From: SVEL01 sp017381055
GTDB taxonomy: Bacteria; Bacillota; Clostridia; Lachnospirales; Lachnospiraceae
Direction: 5' to 3'
Assembly (NCBI GenBank): GCA_036307185.1
Contig: JAXJYC010000055.1
Location: forward strand, 1 to 64,000
DNA length: 64,000 nucleotides
Position numbers and translations under genes: made by a program. The notes under the pieces were generated by a model. It was not told the DNA's origin. It did not search any database and saw only the letters and a program-made list of their open reading frames with translations. Below are positions 16,427 to 25,581 of the stretch, in pieces. Position 1 is the stretch's first letter; the number at the start of each line of letters is the position of its first letter.

Positions 16427-17215
16427 ATGGTTTATAGCTATTACCCAGGGTGTACCCTGAAAACAAAGGCAAAAGATCTAGATCGCTATGCCAAAGAATG
16501 TGCCAAGGCATTAGGCTTTGAACTCGAGGAGATCGAGAACTGGCAGTGCTGTGGTGGTGTTTATCCACTTGGTACAGACGAAATAGCTTCAAAGCTTTCT
16601 TCAGTTCGTGCGTTAAATGAGGCTAAGGTGAAGGGACAGGATTTAGTAACTGTTTGTTCAGCTTGTCATCATGTTATCAAGAGAACTAATGACGATATGA
16701 AGAATGTTGAAGACATTCGTACAAGAGCTAACAATTATATGGAGCTTGAGGAGCCATACGCTGGCGAAACTACAGTTCTTCATTATCTTGAAGTACTTCG
16801 TGACAGAGTTGGCTTTGACGTGTTAAAGGAAAAGGTTGTAAAACCTTTAGGAAGAAAAATCGGTGCTTATTATGGCTGCCTTTTACTTAGACCAAGCAAG
16901 ATTGTACAGTTTGATAACCCAGAAAATCCTACAATCATCGAAGACTTTATTAAAGCAATCGGTGGTGAGCCTGTAGTATATCCATACCGTAATGAGTGTT
17001 GCGGTGGCTATGTTTCTTTAAAGGAAAAGGAAATGGCTGGCAAGATGGTAGATAGAATCATGGATTCTGCTGCTGGTATGGGTGCAGAAGAGCTTATTAC
17101 AGCTTGCCCATTATGTATGTATAACTTAAATAAGAGTGAAAGTGCTAATAAGCTTCCTGTATACTACTTTACAGAGCTTCTTGCAGAAGCACTTGGCTTG
17201 AAAGAGGAGGTGTAG
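16427..17215 (+). CDS. hdrB: Heterodisulfide reductase-like subunit B
   Basis: This 262-residue protein has two complete CCG domains: YPGCTLK, QCCGG (about 40) and CSACHH in the first half; YGCLLLR, ECCGG (about 190) and CPLCMYN in the second. In methanogen HdrB these bind two non-cubane 4Fe-4S clusters that cleave a heterodisulfide. This bacterium should lack that substrate, so the domain may act on another disulfide or pass electrons to the fumarate reductase encoded downstream. AGGAGG precedes ATG 16427, and hdrC starts 2 nt after the stop. HdrB-like proteins also occur in LutA/GlpC families, but the HdrC-HdrA context settles the call. Confidence 0.9.
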   Translation: MVYSYYPGCTLKTKAKDLDRYAKECAKALGFELEEIENWQCCGGVYPLGTDEIASKLSSVRALNEAKVKGQDLVTVCSACHHVIKRTNDDMKNVEDIRTRANNYMELEEPYAGETTVLHYLEVLRDRVGFDVLKEKVVKPLGRKIGAYYGCLLLRPSKIVQFDNPENPTIIEDFIKAIGGEPVVYPYRNECCGGYVSLKEKEMAGKMVDRIMDSAAGMGAEELITACPLCMYNLNKSESANKLPVYYFTELLAEALGLKEEV

Positions 17216-17217
17216 GC

Positions 17218-17613
17218 ATGAGTGGTGTTTCACATGAAGATATGAAGAATCGTGTCATTGACATCAGCGGTGCAAGCCCACACAAGTGTATGAAGTGTGG
17301 TAAGTGTTCAGCTTCGTGCCCTTCTTTCAATGAGATGGATATCAAGCCACATCAGTTTGTATCATACGTTAATAACGGAGATATAGAAGCTCTTATGGCA
17401 AGTAAATCACTTGGAAAGTGTCTCTCATGCTTCGCTTGTATCGAGCGTTGTCCAAGAGATGTTAAGCCAGGTAAGATTGTAGATGCAGCAAGACAGATGC
17501 TTATTCGTCAGCAGGGTCAGGCAATGCTTACTCCTGAGGATGTACCAGAACTTCTCGATCCAGAAGTTCCACAGCAGCTTCTTATGAGTGCATTCAGAAG
17601 ATATAGTCGATAG
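17218..17613 (+). CDS. hdrC: Heterodisulfide reductase-like subunit C
   Basis: This 131-residue ferredoxin-like protein has two 4Fe-4S motifs, CMKCGKCSASCP (about 21-32) and CLSCFACIERCPRDVKPG (about 65-82). In HdrABC complexes HdrC relays electrons from HdrA to HdrB. No membrane helix is present, so the complex is cytosolic. GGAGGTG sits ahead of ATG 17218, two bases after hdrB. hdrA follows at 20 nt. Confidence 0.9.
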   Translation: MSGVSHEDMKNRVIDISGASPHKCMKCGKCSASCPSFNEMDIKPHQFVSYVNNGDIEALMASKSLGKCLSCFACIERCPRDVKPGKIVDAARQMLIRQQGQAMLTPEDVPELLDPEVPQQLLMSAFRRYSR

Positions 17614-17633
17614 AAAGGTTGGAGGTGAACTCA

Positions 17634-19622
17634 GTGCAGAGAGTAGGAGTATTCGTCTGTCATTGTGGTAGTAACATCGCAGCTACTGTTGATGTAAAGA
17701 AAGTAGTTGAGATGGTTTCGCTTGAGCCAGGAGTTGTACACGCTGAAGATTATCAGTATATGTGTTCAGAGGCTGGTCAGGCAAAGATAGACGCAGCAAT
17801 TAAAGAAAAAGGTCTTACAGGTATTGTAGTTTGTTCTTGTTCGCCACGTATGCATGAGGCGACATTTAGAAAGGCTGCAGAGCGTGCAGGACTTAACCCT
17901 TATATGGTAGAAATCGCCAACATCCGTGAGCATTGTTCATGGATACATAAGGATATTGAAGAGGCAACAAAGAAGGCAGTTATATTAGCTAGAGCAGCTA
18001 TTGCAAAGGTTAACTTAAATGCACCTCTTCAGCCAGGTGAGAGCTTGGTAACAAAGAGAGCACTCGTTATCGGTGGTGGTATCGCAGGTATCCAGACAGC
18101 TATCGATATTGCAGATGCTGGTTATGAAGTAGATATCGTTGAGAAGACACCAAGTATCGGTGGTAGAATGTCACAGCTTGATAAGACATTCCCAACACTT
18201 GACTGTTCAGCTTGTATCCTCACACCAAAGATGGTAGAGGCAGCTGCTCACGAGAAGATTACAATCTACACATACAGTGAAGTAGATAAGGTTACTGGCT
18301 TCGTAGGAGATTTCACAGTAGATATCCGTAAGAAGGCTAGAAGCATTGATATGAATAAGTGTACAGGTTGTGGTGTATGTCAGGAGAAGTGTCCTTCTAA
18401 GAAGTCACCAAGTGAATTCAACCGTGGACTTAACACAAGAAGTGCTATCTACACACCATTCGCACAGGCTATTCCAAACGTTCCAGTTATTGACAGAGAT
18501 GCATGTCTTAAGTTCAAGACTGGCAAGTGTGGTATCTGTGAGAAGGTATGTCAGGCAGGCGCTATTGATTATGAGCAGAAGGATGAGATCGTTACACAGA
18601 AGTACGGTGCAATCGTAGTTGCAACAGGCTTCGATGTAATCAAGGTTGATCAGTATGAAGAGTATGCTTATAGCCAGAGCAAGGATGTTATCACATCACT
18701 TGAATTAGAGCGTATTATGAACGCTGCTGGTCCTACAAAGGGTCACTTAGAGCGTTTATCAGATGGAAAGCATCCAAAGGAGATGGTATTCATCCAGTGT
18801 GTTGGCTCTAGATGTTCAGATGATAAGGGTAAGAGCTATTGTTCAAAGATTTGTTGTATGTATACAGCAAAGCACGCTATGCTTATCAGAGATAAGTATC
18901 CAGATGTAAATGTTACAGTATTCTATATTGATGTTCGTACACCAGGTAAGAACTTCGATGAGTTCTATAGAAGAGCAGTTGAAGATTACGGTGTAAACTA
19001 CATCAAGGGTCAGGTAGGTAAGGTTGCACCTCAGCCAGACGGAAGTCTCTTAGTACAGGGTGTAGACTTAATCGACAATAAGCAGATCCTCAAGAAGGCA
19101 GATATGGTTGTATTAGCAGCTGCTATCGAGCCAGAGAAGGATGTAAGAAGAATCGCTACAATGCTTACAGCAAGTATCGATACAAATAACTTCCTTACAG
19201 AGTCACATGCTAAGCTTCGTCCAGTAGAGTCACCAACAGCTGGTGTATTCTTATCAGGTGTTTGTCAGGGACCAAAGGATATCCCAGAGACAGTAGCACA
19301 GGCTGGTGCTGCAGCTGTTAAGGCAATCGGACTCTTAGCTAAGGATAAGCTTCTTACAAATCCATGTACAGCTAAAGCTGACGAACTCATGTGTAATGGA
19401 TGTTCTACATGTGCAAATGTTTGTCCATACGGAGCTATTACATACGAGACAAAAGAAATTAACGATCACGGAATCCGTGAAACACGTCGTGTTGCATCTG
19501 TTAACAACGCTCTTTGTCAGGGTTGTGGTGCATGTACAGTTGCATGTCCTTCAGGAGCAATGGACTTACAGGGATTCTCGAATAGACAGATCTTAGCGGA
19601 GGTAGATGCAATATGTCGATAG
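17634..19622 (+). CDS. hdrA: Heterodisulfide reductase-like subunit A, FAD electron-bifurcating core
   Basis: This 662-residue flavo-iron-sulfur protein contains an N-terminal segment with CHCGSN and CSCSPRMHE, a thioredoxin-reductase-like FAD domain starting with GGGIAGIQTAIDIADAG near 147, the HdrA-specific DCSACILTPKMVEA, an inserted ferredoxin pair (CTGCGVCQEKC near 242 and CGICEKVCQ), and two C-terminal 4Fe-4S motifs (CNGCSTCANVCP near 586, CQGCGACTVACP near 629). HdrA FAD is the known bifurcation site in methanogens. GTG 17634 is chosen as start because GGAGGTG lies 8 nt upstream; the TTG at 17619 overlaps that site. It overlaps the MvhD-like gene by 10 nt. Confidence 0.92.
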   Translation: MQRVGVFVCHCGSNIAATVDVKKVVEMVSLEPGVVHAEDYQYMCSEAGQAKIDAAIKEKGLTGIVVCSCSPRMHEATFRKAAERAGLNPYMVEIANIREHCSWIHKDIEEATKKAVILARAAIAKVNLNAPLQPGESLVTKRALVIGGGIAGIQTAIDIADAGYEVDIVEKTPSIGGRMSQLDKTFPTLDCSACILTPKMVEAAAHEKITIYTYSEVDKVTGFVGDFTVDIRKKARSIDMNKCTGCGVCQEKCPSKKSPSEFNRGLNTRSAIYTPFAQAIPNVPVIDRDACLKFKTGKCGICEKVCQAGAIDYEQKDEIVTQKYGAIVVATGFDVIKVDQYEEYAYSQSKDVITSLELERIMNAAGPTKGHLERLSDGKHPKEMVFIQCVGSRCSDDKGKSYCSKICCMYTAKHAMLIRDKYPDVNVTVFYIDVRTPGKNFDEFYRRAVEDYGVNYIKGQVGKVAPQPDGSLLVQGVDLIDNKQILKKADMVVLAAAIEPEKDVRRIATMLTASIDTNNFLTESHAKLRPVESPTAGVFLSGVCQGPKDIPETVAQAGAAAVKAIGLLAKDKLLTNPCTAKADELMCNGCSTCANVCPYGAITYETKEINDHGIRETRRVASVNNALCQGCGACTVACPSGAMDLQGFSNRQILAEVDAICR

Positions 19623-20053
19623 AAAATGAAACATTTAGACCTAAAATTGTTGCGTTCTGTTGTAACTGGTGTAGTTATGCAGGTGCTGACCTCGCTGGAA
19701 GTAGCCGTTTAGTATACCCAGCTGATGTTAAGATTATCCGTGTACCATGTTCATGCCGTGTTAATCCAATGTTCATCTTAAGAGCATTTGAAAAGGGTGC
19801 TGACGGTGTTATCATGTGTGGTTGTCACCCAGGAGACTGCCATTACAGCACAGGTAATTACTATGCTAGAAGAAGAATGACACTTTTATTCTCAATGCTT
19901 GATTTCATCGGTGTTGAGAATGGCCGTACTCGTGTTGAGTGGGTATCAGCAGCAGAAGGTGTTAAGTTTAGTACAACAATGAACGAATTTGTAGAGAAGA
20001 TTAATTCTCTCGGACCAAATGTAAGATTGGAGGATTTAAGATGCAGGAATTAG
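19613..20053 (+). CDS. flxD: MvhD/FlxD-like 2Fe-2S electron transfer protein
   Basis: This 146-residue protein matches the MvhD/FlpD family: FCCNWCSYAGADLAG at the start, VPCSCRVNPMFILRAFEKGA and CGCHPGDCHY, with cysteines that bind a 2Fe-2S cluster. MvhD connects HdrA to its electron-donating module (hydrogenase in methanogens, NADH-oxidising Flx in bacteria). The gene overlaps hdrA by 10 nt and the next gene by 13 nt, showing tight translational coupling within one complex. Confidence 0.9.
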   Translation: MSIENETFRPKIVAFCCNWCSYAGADLAGSSRLVYPADVKIIRVPCSCRVNPMFILRAFEKGADGVIMCGCHPGDCHYSTGNYYARRRMTLLFSMLDFIGVENGRTRVEWVSAAEGVKFSTTMNEFVEKINSLGPNVRLEDLRCRN

Positions 20054-21015
20054 TTAATCGCGCTAAAGAGCTGTTGGCTGACGGAACTGTATCACGTGTT
20101 CTCGGTTGGAAGGCCGGCGACATGTCATATAATCCAGAACCAGCTTACTTTAACAGTGCAGAAGAATTAGAAAATTTTGTTTACGATGGCTTCTGTGGAG
20201 CTAACTTAAGCAAGTACATGATCGAAGCTTCAAAGCTTGAAGGAAAGACATTAGTTTTCTTAAAGCCATGTGATACATACAGCTTCAATCAGTTAATCAA
20301 GGAGCACAGAGTAGACAGAGAGAAAGCATACATTATCGGCGTAGGCTGTAAGGGTAAGCTTTCAGTAGAAAATATTAAGGCCCAGGGCATCAAGGGTATA
20401 GAGAGCATCGAAGGTGCTGGTATGAATGATGCATGTGATACATTAACTGTAAAGACACTTTACGGTGATAAGACATGTTCATACAATGACGCTATGCTTG
20501 AGAGATGTCACGTATGTAAGGGTAAAGAACATCAGGTATCTGATGAAGTTATGCTTGAGTCAAGAGATACAAAGGATGCAGAGAGATTTGCACAGGTTGA
20601 GGCTATTGAGGCTATGACACCTGAAGAGAAGTTCGCATTCTTCCAGAAGGAGCTTTCTAAGTGTATTCGTTGTAACGCATGTAGAAACGTGTGTCCAGCA
20701 TGTAGCTGTAGAAAGTGTGTATTCGATAGTACAAAGTATGATACAGCTCAGAAGGCAAATGTTACATCATTCGAAGAGAAGATGTTCCATATTATCAGAG
20801 CTTTCCACGTAGCTGGTCGTTGTACAGACTGTGGTGAGTGTAGCAGAGTATGTCCACAGGGCATTCCACTTCACTTATTCAACAGAAAGTTTATCAAGGA
20901 TATTGATACATTCTATGGTGAGTTCCAGGCAGGAGCAGATACAGAATCTAGAGGACCACTTACAAACTTCACATTCGACGATGTTGAGCCAAGCATTGTT
21001 GGAGAAAGGGGGTAA
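20041..21015 (+). CDS. Fe-S subunit of Flx-like module (FrhB/FlxC-type)
   Basis: This 324-residue protein has an N-terminal FrhB/FdhB-like part (LVFLKPCDTYSFNQLIKEHR, VGCKGKLS) and a C-terminal ferredoxin part with CIRCNACRNVCPACSCRKC (about 207-225) and CTDCGECSRVCPQG (about 261-274). In Desulfovibrio-type hdrABC-flxABCD clusters a similar Fe-S subunit sits between FlxD and the sulfhydrogenase-like subunits. It starts within the last codons of flxD after GGAGG. Likely role: electron relay between the NADH-oxidising subunits and HdrA. Exact lettering (FlxB or FlxC) is uncertain. Confidence 0.75.
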   Translation: MQELVNRAKELLADGTVSRVLGWKAGDMSYNPEPAYFNSAEELENFVYDGFCGANLSKYMIEASKLEGKTLVFLKPCDTYSFNQLIKEHRVDREKAYIIGVGCKGKLSVENIKAQGIKGIESIEGAGMNDACDTLTVKTLYGDKTCSYNDAMLERCHVCKGKEHQVSDEVMLESRDTKDAERFAQVEAIEAMTPEEKFAFFQKELSKCIRCNACRNVCPACSCRKCVFDSTKYDTAQKANVTSFEEKMFHIIRAFHVAGRCTDCGECSRVCPQGIPLHLFNRKFIKDIDTFYGEFQAGADTESRGPLTNFTFDDVEPSIVGERG

Positions 21016-21018
21016 TGT

Positions 21019-22053
21019 ATGTATAAGATAGCAAAAAGCAATTTACCGGAATTATACAAGGCTATCGCAGGTTCTAAAGAGCTCTATCTTCCATTAGAGA
21101 ATGCAGGACAGGTAAACTTTGGACCATGGAGTGAGGATTGTACTCCGGACATAGAGACATTAAAGTCAGTAAAATCTCCTAAGGATGTATTCTTCCCACA
21201 GAGTGAGAATTTATATACATGCCAGAAGGAAGGAAAAAATATTAAGATTGATCCAGAAAAGCTTCAGAGCCAGGATTTCGTAGTGTTTGGTATGAAGTCA
21301 TGTGACGTTAAGGGTGTTGAGGTACTTGATAAGGTATTCCTTGCAGACCCAATCGATACATACTATGCTGCAAGACGTGATCACGGTATCATCGTAGCTA
21401 TGGCTTGTCATGAGCCAGAAGAAAGCTGTTTCTGTAAGGTATTCGGTATTGATGCAGCTGACCCAACATCTTCAATTGCAGACGTTGCAACATGGATGAT
21501 CGGTGAAGATTTATACTGGAAGCCACTTACAGCTAAGGGTGAAGCTTTAACAGCTGAGCTTTCTAGCGTACTTACAGCTGATGGCGATGACGCTAAGGTA
21601 GAAGAAGAGAAGCAGGCTATTACAGCAATCATTAATAAGCTTCCATATTCAGACCTTTCACTTGAAGGTTGGGATGGCGAGCACTTCGAAGAGAAGTTCA
21701 ACGCTATAAATTGGGAAGAGCTTTATAAGCCTTGCCTTGCATGTGGTACATGTACTTTCGTATGTCCTACATGTCAGTGTTACGATATAAAGGATTACAA
21801 TACAGGAAATGGTACTCAGAGATATAGATGCTGGGATTCATGTATGTATTCTGACTTCACAATGATGGCTCACGGTAATAACCGTAACAGCCAGATGCAG
21901 AGATTCCGTCAGAGATTTATGCACAAGCTTGTATATTTCCCAACAAATAACGACGGTATGTACTCATGCGTAGGTTGTGGACGTTGTGTAGAGAAGTGTC
22001 CAGCTTCCCTCAATATCGTAAAAGTTATAAAGAATTTTGGAGGTGACAAATAA
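21019..22053 (+). CDS. Sulfhydrogenase-beta / AsrA-like Fe-S subunit of Flx module
   Basis: This 344-residue protein resembles the HydB/AsrA family. It has an N-terminal domain with VFGMKSCDVKGVEVLDKVF, a middle with CHEPEESCFCKVFG, and C-terminal 4Fe-4S motifs CLACGTCTFVCPTCQCYD (about 239-256) and CVGCGRCVEKCPASL (about 316-330). Such subunits carry electrons from the FAD/NAD-binding partner, which is the next gene (TAATG overlap). In D. vulgaris the equivalent is part of the FlxABCD NADH dehydrogenase module. The AsrA name refers to anaerobic sulfite reductase; no AsrC catalytic subunit is present, so sulfite reduction is not implied. Confidence 0.8.
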   Translation: MYKIAKSNLPELYKAIAGSKELYLPLENAGQVNFGPWSEDCTPDIETLKSVKSPKDVFFPQSENLYTCQKEGKNIKIDPEKLQSQDFVVFGMKSCDVKGVEVLDKVFLADPIDTYYAARRDHGIIVAMACHEPEESCFCKVFGIDAADPTSSIADVATWMIGEDLYWKPLTAKGEALTAELSSVLTADGDDAKVEEEKQAITAIINKLPYSDLSLEGWDGEHFEEKFNAINWEELYKPCLACGTCTFVCPTCQCYDIKDYNTGNGTQRYRCWDSCMYSDFTMMAHGNNRNSQMQRFRQRFMHKLVYFPTNNDGMYSCVGCGRCVEKCPASLNIVKVIKNFGGDK

Positions 22054-22907
22054 TGAGTGAATGTACATGTCATGATAAATACTCACTGGATACTTTAGTA
22101 CCTCAGATTGGTATTATCACAGATATCCGTCAGGAAACACCTGATGTTAAGACATTCCGTGTTAATGCTCCAGAAGGTGGAAAGTTATTCGAACATATGC
22201 CAGGTCAGTGTGCTATGGTATGTGTTCCAGGTGTAGGAGAGGCAATGTTCTCAATTACTTCTTCTCCAACAAATAAAGAATACCAGGAATTCAGTATTAA
22301 GAAGTGTGGTGTTCTCACAGATTGTCTTCACAGCTTAGAAGTAGGCGATCAGATTACAGTTCGTGGACCATATGGAAATAATTTCCCGGTAGATACAGAG
22401 CTTAAGGGTAAGGATCTTCTCTTTGTTGCTGGTGGTATCGGACTTGCACCTCTTCGTTCTGTTATTAACTATGTTATAGATAATCGTGCTGATTACGGAA
22501 AGGTAGATATTTTATACGGTTCTCGTTCAGCAGATGATCTTGTACAGTTAAAAGAAATTCAGGAAGTTTGGTGTAAAACAGAAGGCGTAAATGTTCATCT
22601 TACAATTGATAGAGAACAGGAAGGTTGGGATGGTCATGTAGGTTTCGTACCTTCATACCTCAAGGAACTTGAGTTTGCAAATGACAAGACAGTTCTTGTT
22701 TGTGGACCACCAATCATGATCAAGTTCGTTCTTCAGGGCTTAAAGGAATTAGGCTTCGAGAATGAACAGATTTACACAACATTCGAGCTTCGTATGAAGT
22801 GTGGAATTGGTAAGTGTGGACGTTGTAATATCGGATCTAAGTACGTATGTAAGGATGGTCCTGTATTCCGTTACGATCAGGTTGAAGAATTACCAAACGA
22901 GTACTAG
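22053..22907 (+). CDS. flxA: FAD/NAD(P)H-binding subunit of Flx module (AsrB/HydG-like)
   Basis: This 284-residue protein belongs to the ferredoxin-NADP reductase superfamily. It has an FAD-binding barrel (VKTFRVNAPEGGKLFEHMPG, MFSITSSPTN), the NAD(P) site FVAGGIGLAPLRSVINYV near 130-147, VLCGSRS-like LYGSRSADDL, LVCGPPIMIKFV, and a C-terminal cluster MKCGIGKCGRCNIGSKYVC that binds 2Fe-2S as in dihydroorotate dehydrogenase K and HydG. It is the expected entry point for NADH (or NADPH) electrons. Its start overlaps the preceding stop (TAATG). Confidence 0.88.
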   Translation: MSECTCHDKYSLDTLVPQIGIITDIRQETPDVKTFRVNAPEGGKLFEHMPGQCAMVCVPGVGEAMFSITSSPTNKEYQEFSIKKCGVLTDCLHSLEVGDQITVRGPYGNNFPVDTELKGKDLLFVAGGIGLAPLRSVINYVIDNRADYGKVDILYGSRSADDLVQLKEIQEVWCKTEGVNVHLTIDREQEGWDGHVGFVPSYLKELEFANDKTVLVCGPPIMIKFVLQGLKELGFENEQIYTTFELRMKCGIGKCGRCNIGSKYVCKDGPVFRYDQVEELPNEY

Positions 22908-22922
22908 AATGAAAACAATGAG

Positions 22923-23066
22923 CCAAGTACCAACAGTTCTTGTGCTCGCACAAAGAAGTGTTGGGATTTGGTGAATGTAACAATCTGAGCTATGTAGTGC
23001 GATAGCACGAAATAGCGAAGGTTGTCAACCGTGAGAGCTAGTGACCAAAATTTCGAAGAAATTTTG
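22923..23066 (+). promoter_or_regulatory. Structured leader between flxA and frdB
   Basis: Three successive hairpins fill this gap: one closed by CCAA/TTGG (22923-22971) with a strong TTCTTGTGC/GCACAAAGAA core, one closed by ACAA/TTGT (22980-23025), and CAAAATTTC-GAA-GAAATTTTG (23046-23066), which resembles a terminator with a short T tail. They could lower or gate transcription into the fumarate reductase genes. The first ATG with a plausible ribosome site follows only at 23176. Confidence 0.55.
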
Positions 23067-23175
23067 TTTCAAAGATAAAAGGATTATGAAGTTTAAAAAG
23101 GTCAGACGAAGAAGCGGAACGGTTGGGTTTCATTCCAATAAAGTAAAAGTAATCAACGAAAGGAAATATATAACA

Positions 23176-23850
23176 ATGGCAGATATGGTTAAAGTATATT
23201 TATACGGTAAAGAGTACGAAGTACCAGCTAGCTTAACAATTATGGAAGCTTTTGAGTACTCTGGTTATCAGTTAGTTCGTGGTTGTGGCTGTAGAAATGG
23301 TTTCTGTGGAGCTTGTGCTACAATCTATAGATTAAAGGGTCAGGTTGAATTACACGGATGCTTAGCTTGTTCTACACAGGTTGAGGACGGTATGTGTGTA
23401 GCTACATTACCATTCTTCCCACTTGAGAAGAAGGTTTATGACATCACAGAGATCGCTCCAACAGAGCAGATTATGATGCAGCTTTACCCAGAAATTTACA
23501 AGTGTATCGGATGTAACGCTTGTACAAAGGCTTGTACACAGCAGCTTAATGTAATGCAGTACATCGCTCACGCTCAGAGAGGCGAGTTCGAGAAGTGTGC
23601 AGAGCTTTCATTTGACTGTGTAATGTGTGGCGTTTGTTCATCACGTTGTCCAGCTGGAATTTCACATCCTCAGGTAGCTCTTCTTGCTAGAAGACTTACA
23701 GGTAAGTACATCAGACCAGAAGCTGAGCACTTAACAAAGAGAGTAAAAGAAATCGAAGATGGTGAGTGTAAGGCATTAATCGAGGCTATTATGGCTAAGC
23801 CATTAGAGGAGATTAAAGAAATGTACAACAATAGAGAGATCGAGAAGTAA
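23176..23850 (+). CDS. frdB: Fumarate reductase iron-sulfur subunit (soluble, TfrB/FrdB-like)
   Basis: This 224-residue protein has an N-terminal 2Fe-2S domain (GCGCRNGFCGACATIYR with HGCLAC) and a C-terminal ferredoxin domain with CIGCNACTKACTQ (about 113-125) and CVMCGVCSSRCPAG (about 151-164). The order matches thiol:fumarate reductase TfrB and succinate dehydrogenase iron-sulfur subunits, but the C-terminal CCG (HdrB) domain of TfrB is missing; a separate HdrB is encoded upstream. ATG 23176 is chosen because upstream in-frame codons lie in the structured leader. frdA follows at 13 nt. No membrane anchor gene is present, so the enzyme should be cytosolic. Confidence 0.85.
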   Translation: MADMVKVYLYGKEYEVPASLTIMEAFEYSGYQLVRGCGCRNGFCGACATIYRLKGQVELHGCLACSTQVEDGMCVATLPFFPLEKKVYDITEIAPTEQIMMQLYPEIYKCIGCNACTKACTQQLNVMQYIAHAQRGEFEKCAELSFDCVMCGVCSSRCPAGISHPQVALLARRLTGKYIRPEAEHLTKRVKEIEDGECKALIEAIMAKPLEEIKEMYNNREIEK

Positions 23851-23863
23851 GGAGGACGCGAAG

Positions 23864-25486
23864 ATGAGTTTACCATATACATCGGAAATGATGGAATCAA
23901 TTAAAAAGGTAGAAGCAGGCAGAGCAGCACGTGTTAATGGCGCAGAGCCAAAGCGTATGACAGCTGACGAGAAGACAGCTCTCCTTCAGGCATTCCATCC
24001 AGATTATAACCTTGATTCATTCGAAGAAATCAAGGTTGGTCCTAACGCAGGACAGAAGGCTCCAAAGGAGTTAGTAGAAGTTCTTCAGGGTGAAAGTAGA
24101 ATTAAGGGCATGGACCTTGATCTTACAAAGCCTGATTTTGACGTAGACGTATTAGTAATCGGTGGTGGTGGAGCTGGTTCTTCAGCTGCTATCGAGGCTA
24201 ATGAGGCTGGTGCTAACGTAATGATCGTTACAAAGCTTCGTATCGGTGATGCTAATACAATGATGGCAGAGGGTGGTATCCAGGCTGCTGATAAGGAAAA
24301 TGATTCACCAGCACAGCATTACTTAGATGTAATGGGTGGCGGACATTACGCAAATGTTCCTGAGCTTGTTGAGAAGCTTGTTTGTGATGGCCCTTCAGCT
24401 ATCAACTGGCTTGACAAGTTAGGTGTATTATTTGATAAGGATGAAGACGGTAGAATGATTACTACTCATGGTGGTGGTACATCTCGTAAGAGAATGCATG
24501 CTGCAGCTGACTATTCAGGAGCAGAAATCATGAGAGTACTTAGAGATGAAGTTATCAATAGAAAGATCCCTGTAATTGACTTCACAGCTGCTATCGAAAT
24601 CATTAAGGATACAGATGGTAAGGCTGCTGGTGCAGTTCTTATGAACATGGAGACAAAGGAAATCCTTATTGCTAGAGCAAAGACAGTTATCATCGCTACA
24701 GGTGGTGCTGGACGTATGCATTATCAGGGATTCCCTACATCTAACCATTAGGGTGCTACAGCTGACGGTCTTGTTCTTGCATACCGTGCAGGTGCTCCAT
24801 TATTATACCAGGATACATTACAGTATCATCCAACAGGTGTTGCATTCCCAGCTCAGATTTACGGTGCATTAGTTACAGAGAAGGTTCGTTCTATGGGCGC
24901 TATGTTCGTAAACAAAGAGGGTGAAGTATTCATGCATCCACTTGAGACAAGAGACGTTGCTGCTTCAGGAATCATCAGAGAGTGTAAGGAAAGAGGCATG
25001 GGCGTTCAGACACCACAGGCAGAAGGTATCTGGCTTGATACTCCAATGATCGATATGATCCACGGTAAGGGAACTCTTGAGAAGAGATTACCAGGTATGC
25101 TTCGTATGTACTTAAGATGTGGTATCGATATGAGAGAGGTACCTATCGTAATTTACCCAACACTTCATTACCAGAACGGTGGTATCAAGATTGGTGCTAA
25201 CGGTATGTCAGACGTAGAGAACCTTTACGTTGCAGGTGAGGCAGTTGGAGGAATCCATGGTAGAAACAGACTTATGGGTAACTCACTCCTTGACATCATC
25301 GTATTTGGACGTAATGCTGGTCAGCAGGCTGGTGCTAAGTGCAAGGAAGTTGAACTTAAGGAACTTACAGTTTCTCACGTTGATGACTTCTCTAAGATGC
25401 TTGCAGACGCTGGTATTAATACAGAGGTTGTATCACCTAAGTTATTACCAGATTACAGACCAGAAGGTGTTACTAGATTAAATTAA
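23864..25486 (+). pseudogene. frdA: Fumarate reductase flavoprotein subunit, interrupted by in-frame TAG
   Basis: Two frames, 23864-24751 and the stretch to 25486, are in phase and together give a full 540-codon flavoprotein interrupted only by TAG at 24749-24751 (codon 296, within FPTSNH-stop-GATADG). The FAD motif VIGGGGAGSSAAIEA is near residue 100 after an unusual 90-residue extension. Catalytic and substrate residues persist on both sides: HGGGTSRKR, ATGGAGR, QYHPTG, TEKVR, LHYQNGGI, AGEAVGGIHGRNR and GNSLLDIIVFGR. A Tyr (TAT/TAC), Gln (CAG), Lys (AAG) or Trp (TGG) codon is one change away. Codon bias on both sides equals that of neighbours, so the lesion is recent, a sequence error, or read through. 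Intact, it would reduce fumarate to succinate. Confidence 0.85.
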
Positions 25487-25493
25487 TCATTAG

Positions 25494-25520
25494 TCGCAGT
25501 TGCGTAAAAAGCAACTGCGA
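25494..25520 (+). terminator. Hairpin after frdA
   Basis: TCGCAGTTGC and GCAACTGCGA form a perfect 10-bp stem with a 7-nt loop, but the following tail has few Ts, so it may be a partial terminator or a 3' stabiliser. Confidence 0.5.
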
Positions 25521-25581
25521 TTTAGTGCGTAATACTAAAGATGGTTAAATTTAGAGTGAAAAGATATGGAGGAAGAAAGTC

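Noticed and set aside
20041..22907. Anaerobic sulfite reductase (AsrAB)
   Set aside because: Two subunits look like AsrA and AsrB, but no AsrC sirohaem subunit is present, and the HdrABC-MvhD context points to an Flx-type NADH module.
23041..23175. 45-residue N-terminal extension of FrdB
   Set aside because: The frame is open, but it covers a terminator-like hairpin and gives a basic sequence unlike the family; the ATG at 23176 begins the usual 2Fe-2S domain.
24749..24751. Pyrrolysine or genome-wide TAG recoding in frdA
   Set aside because: TAG ends at least five neighbouring genes, no pyl genes or PYLIS-like context were seen, and fumarate reductases are not known pyrrolysine proteins.
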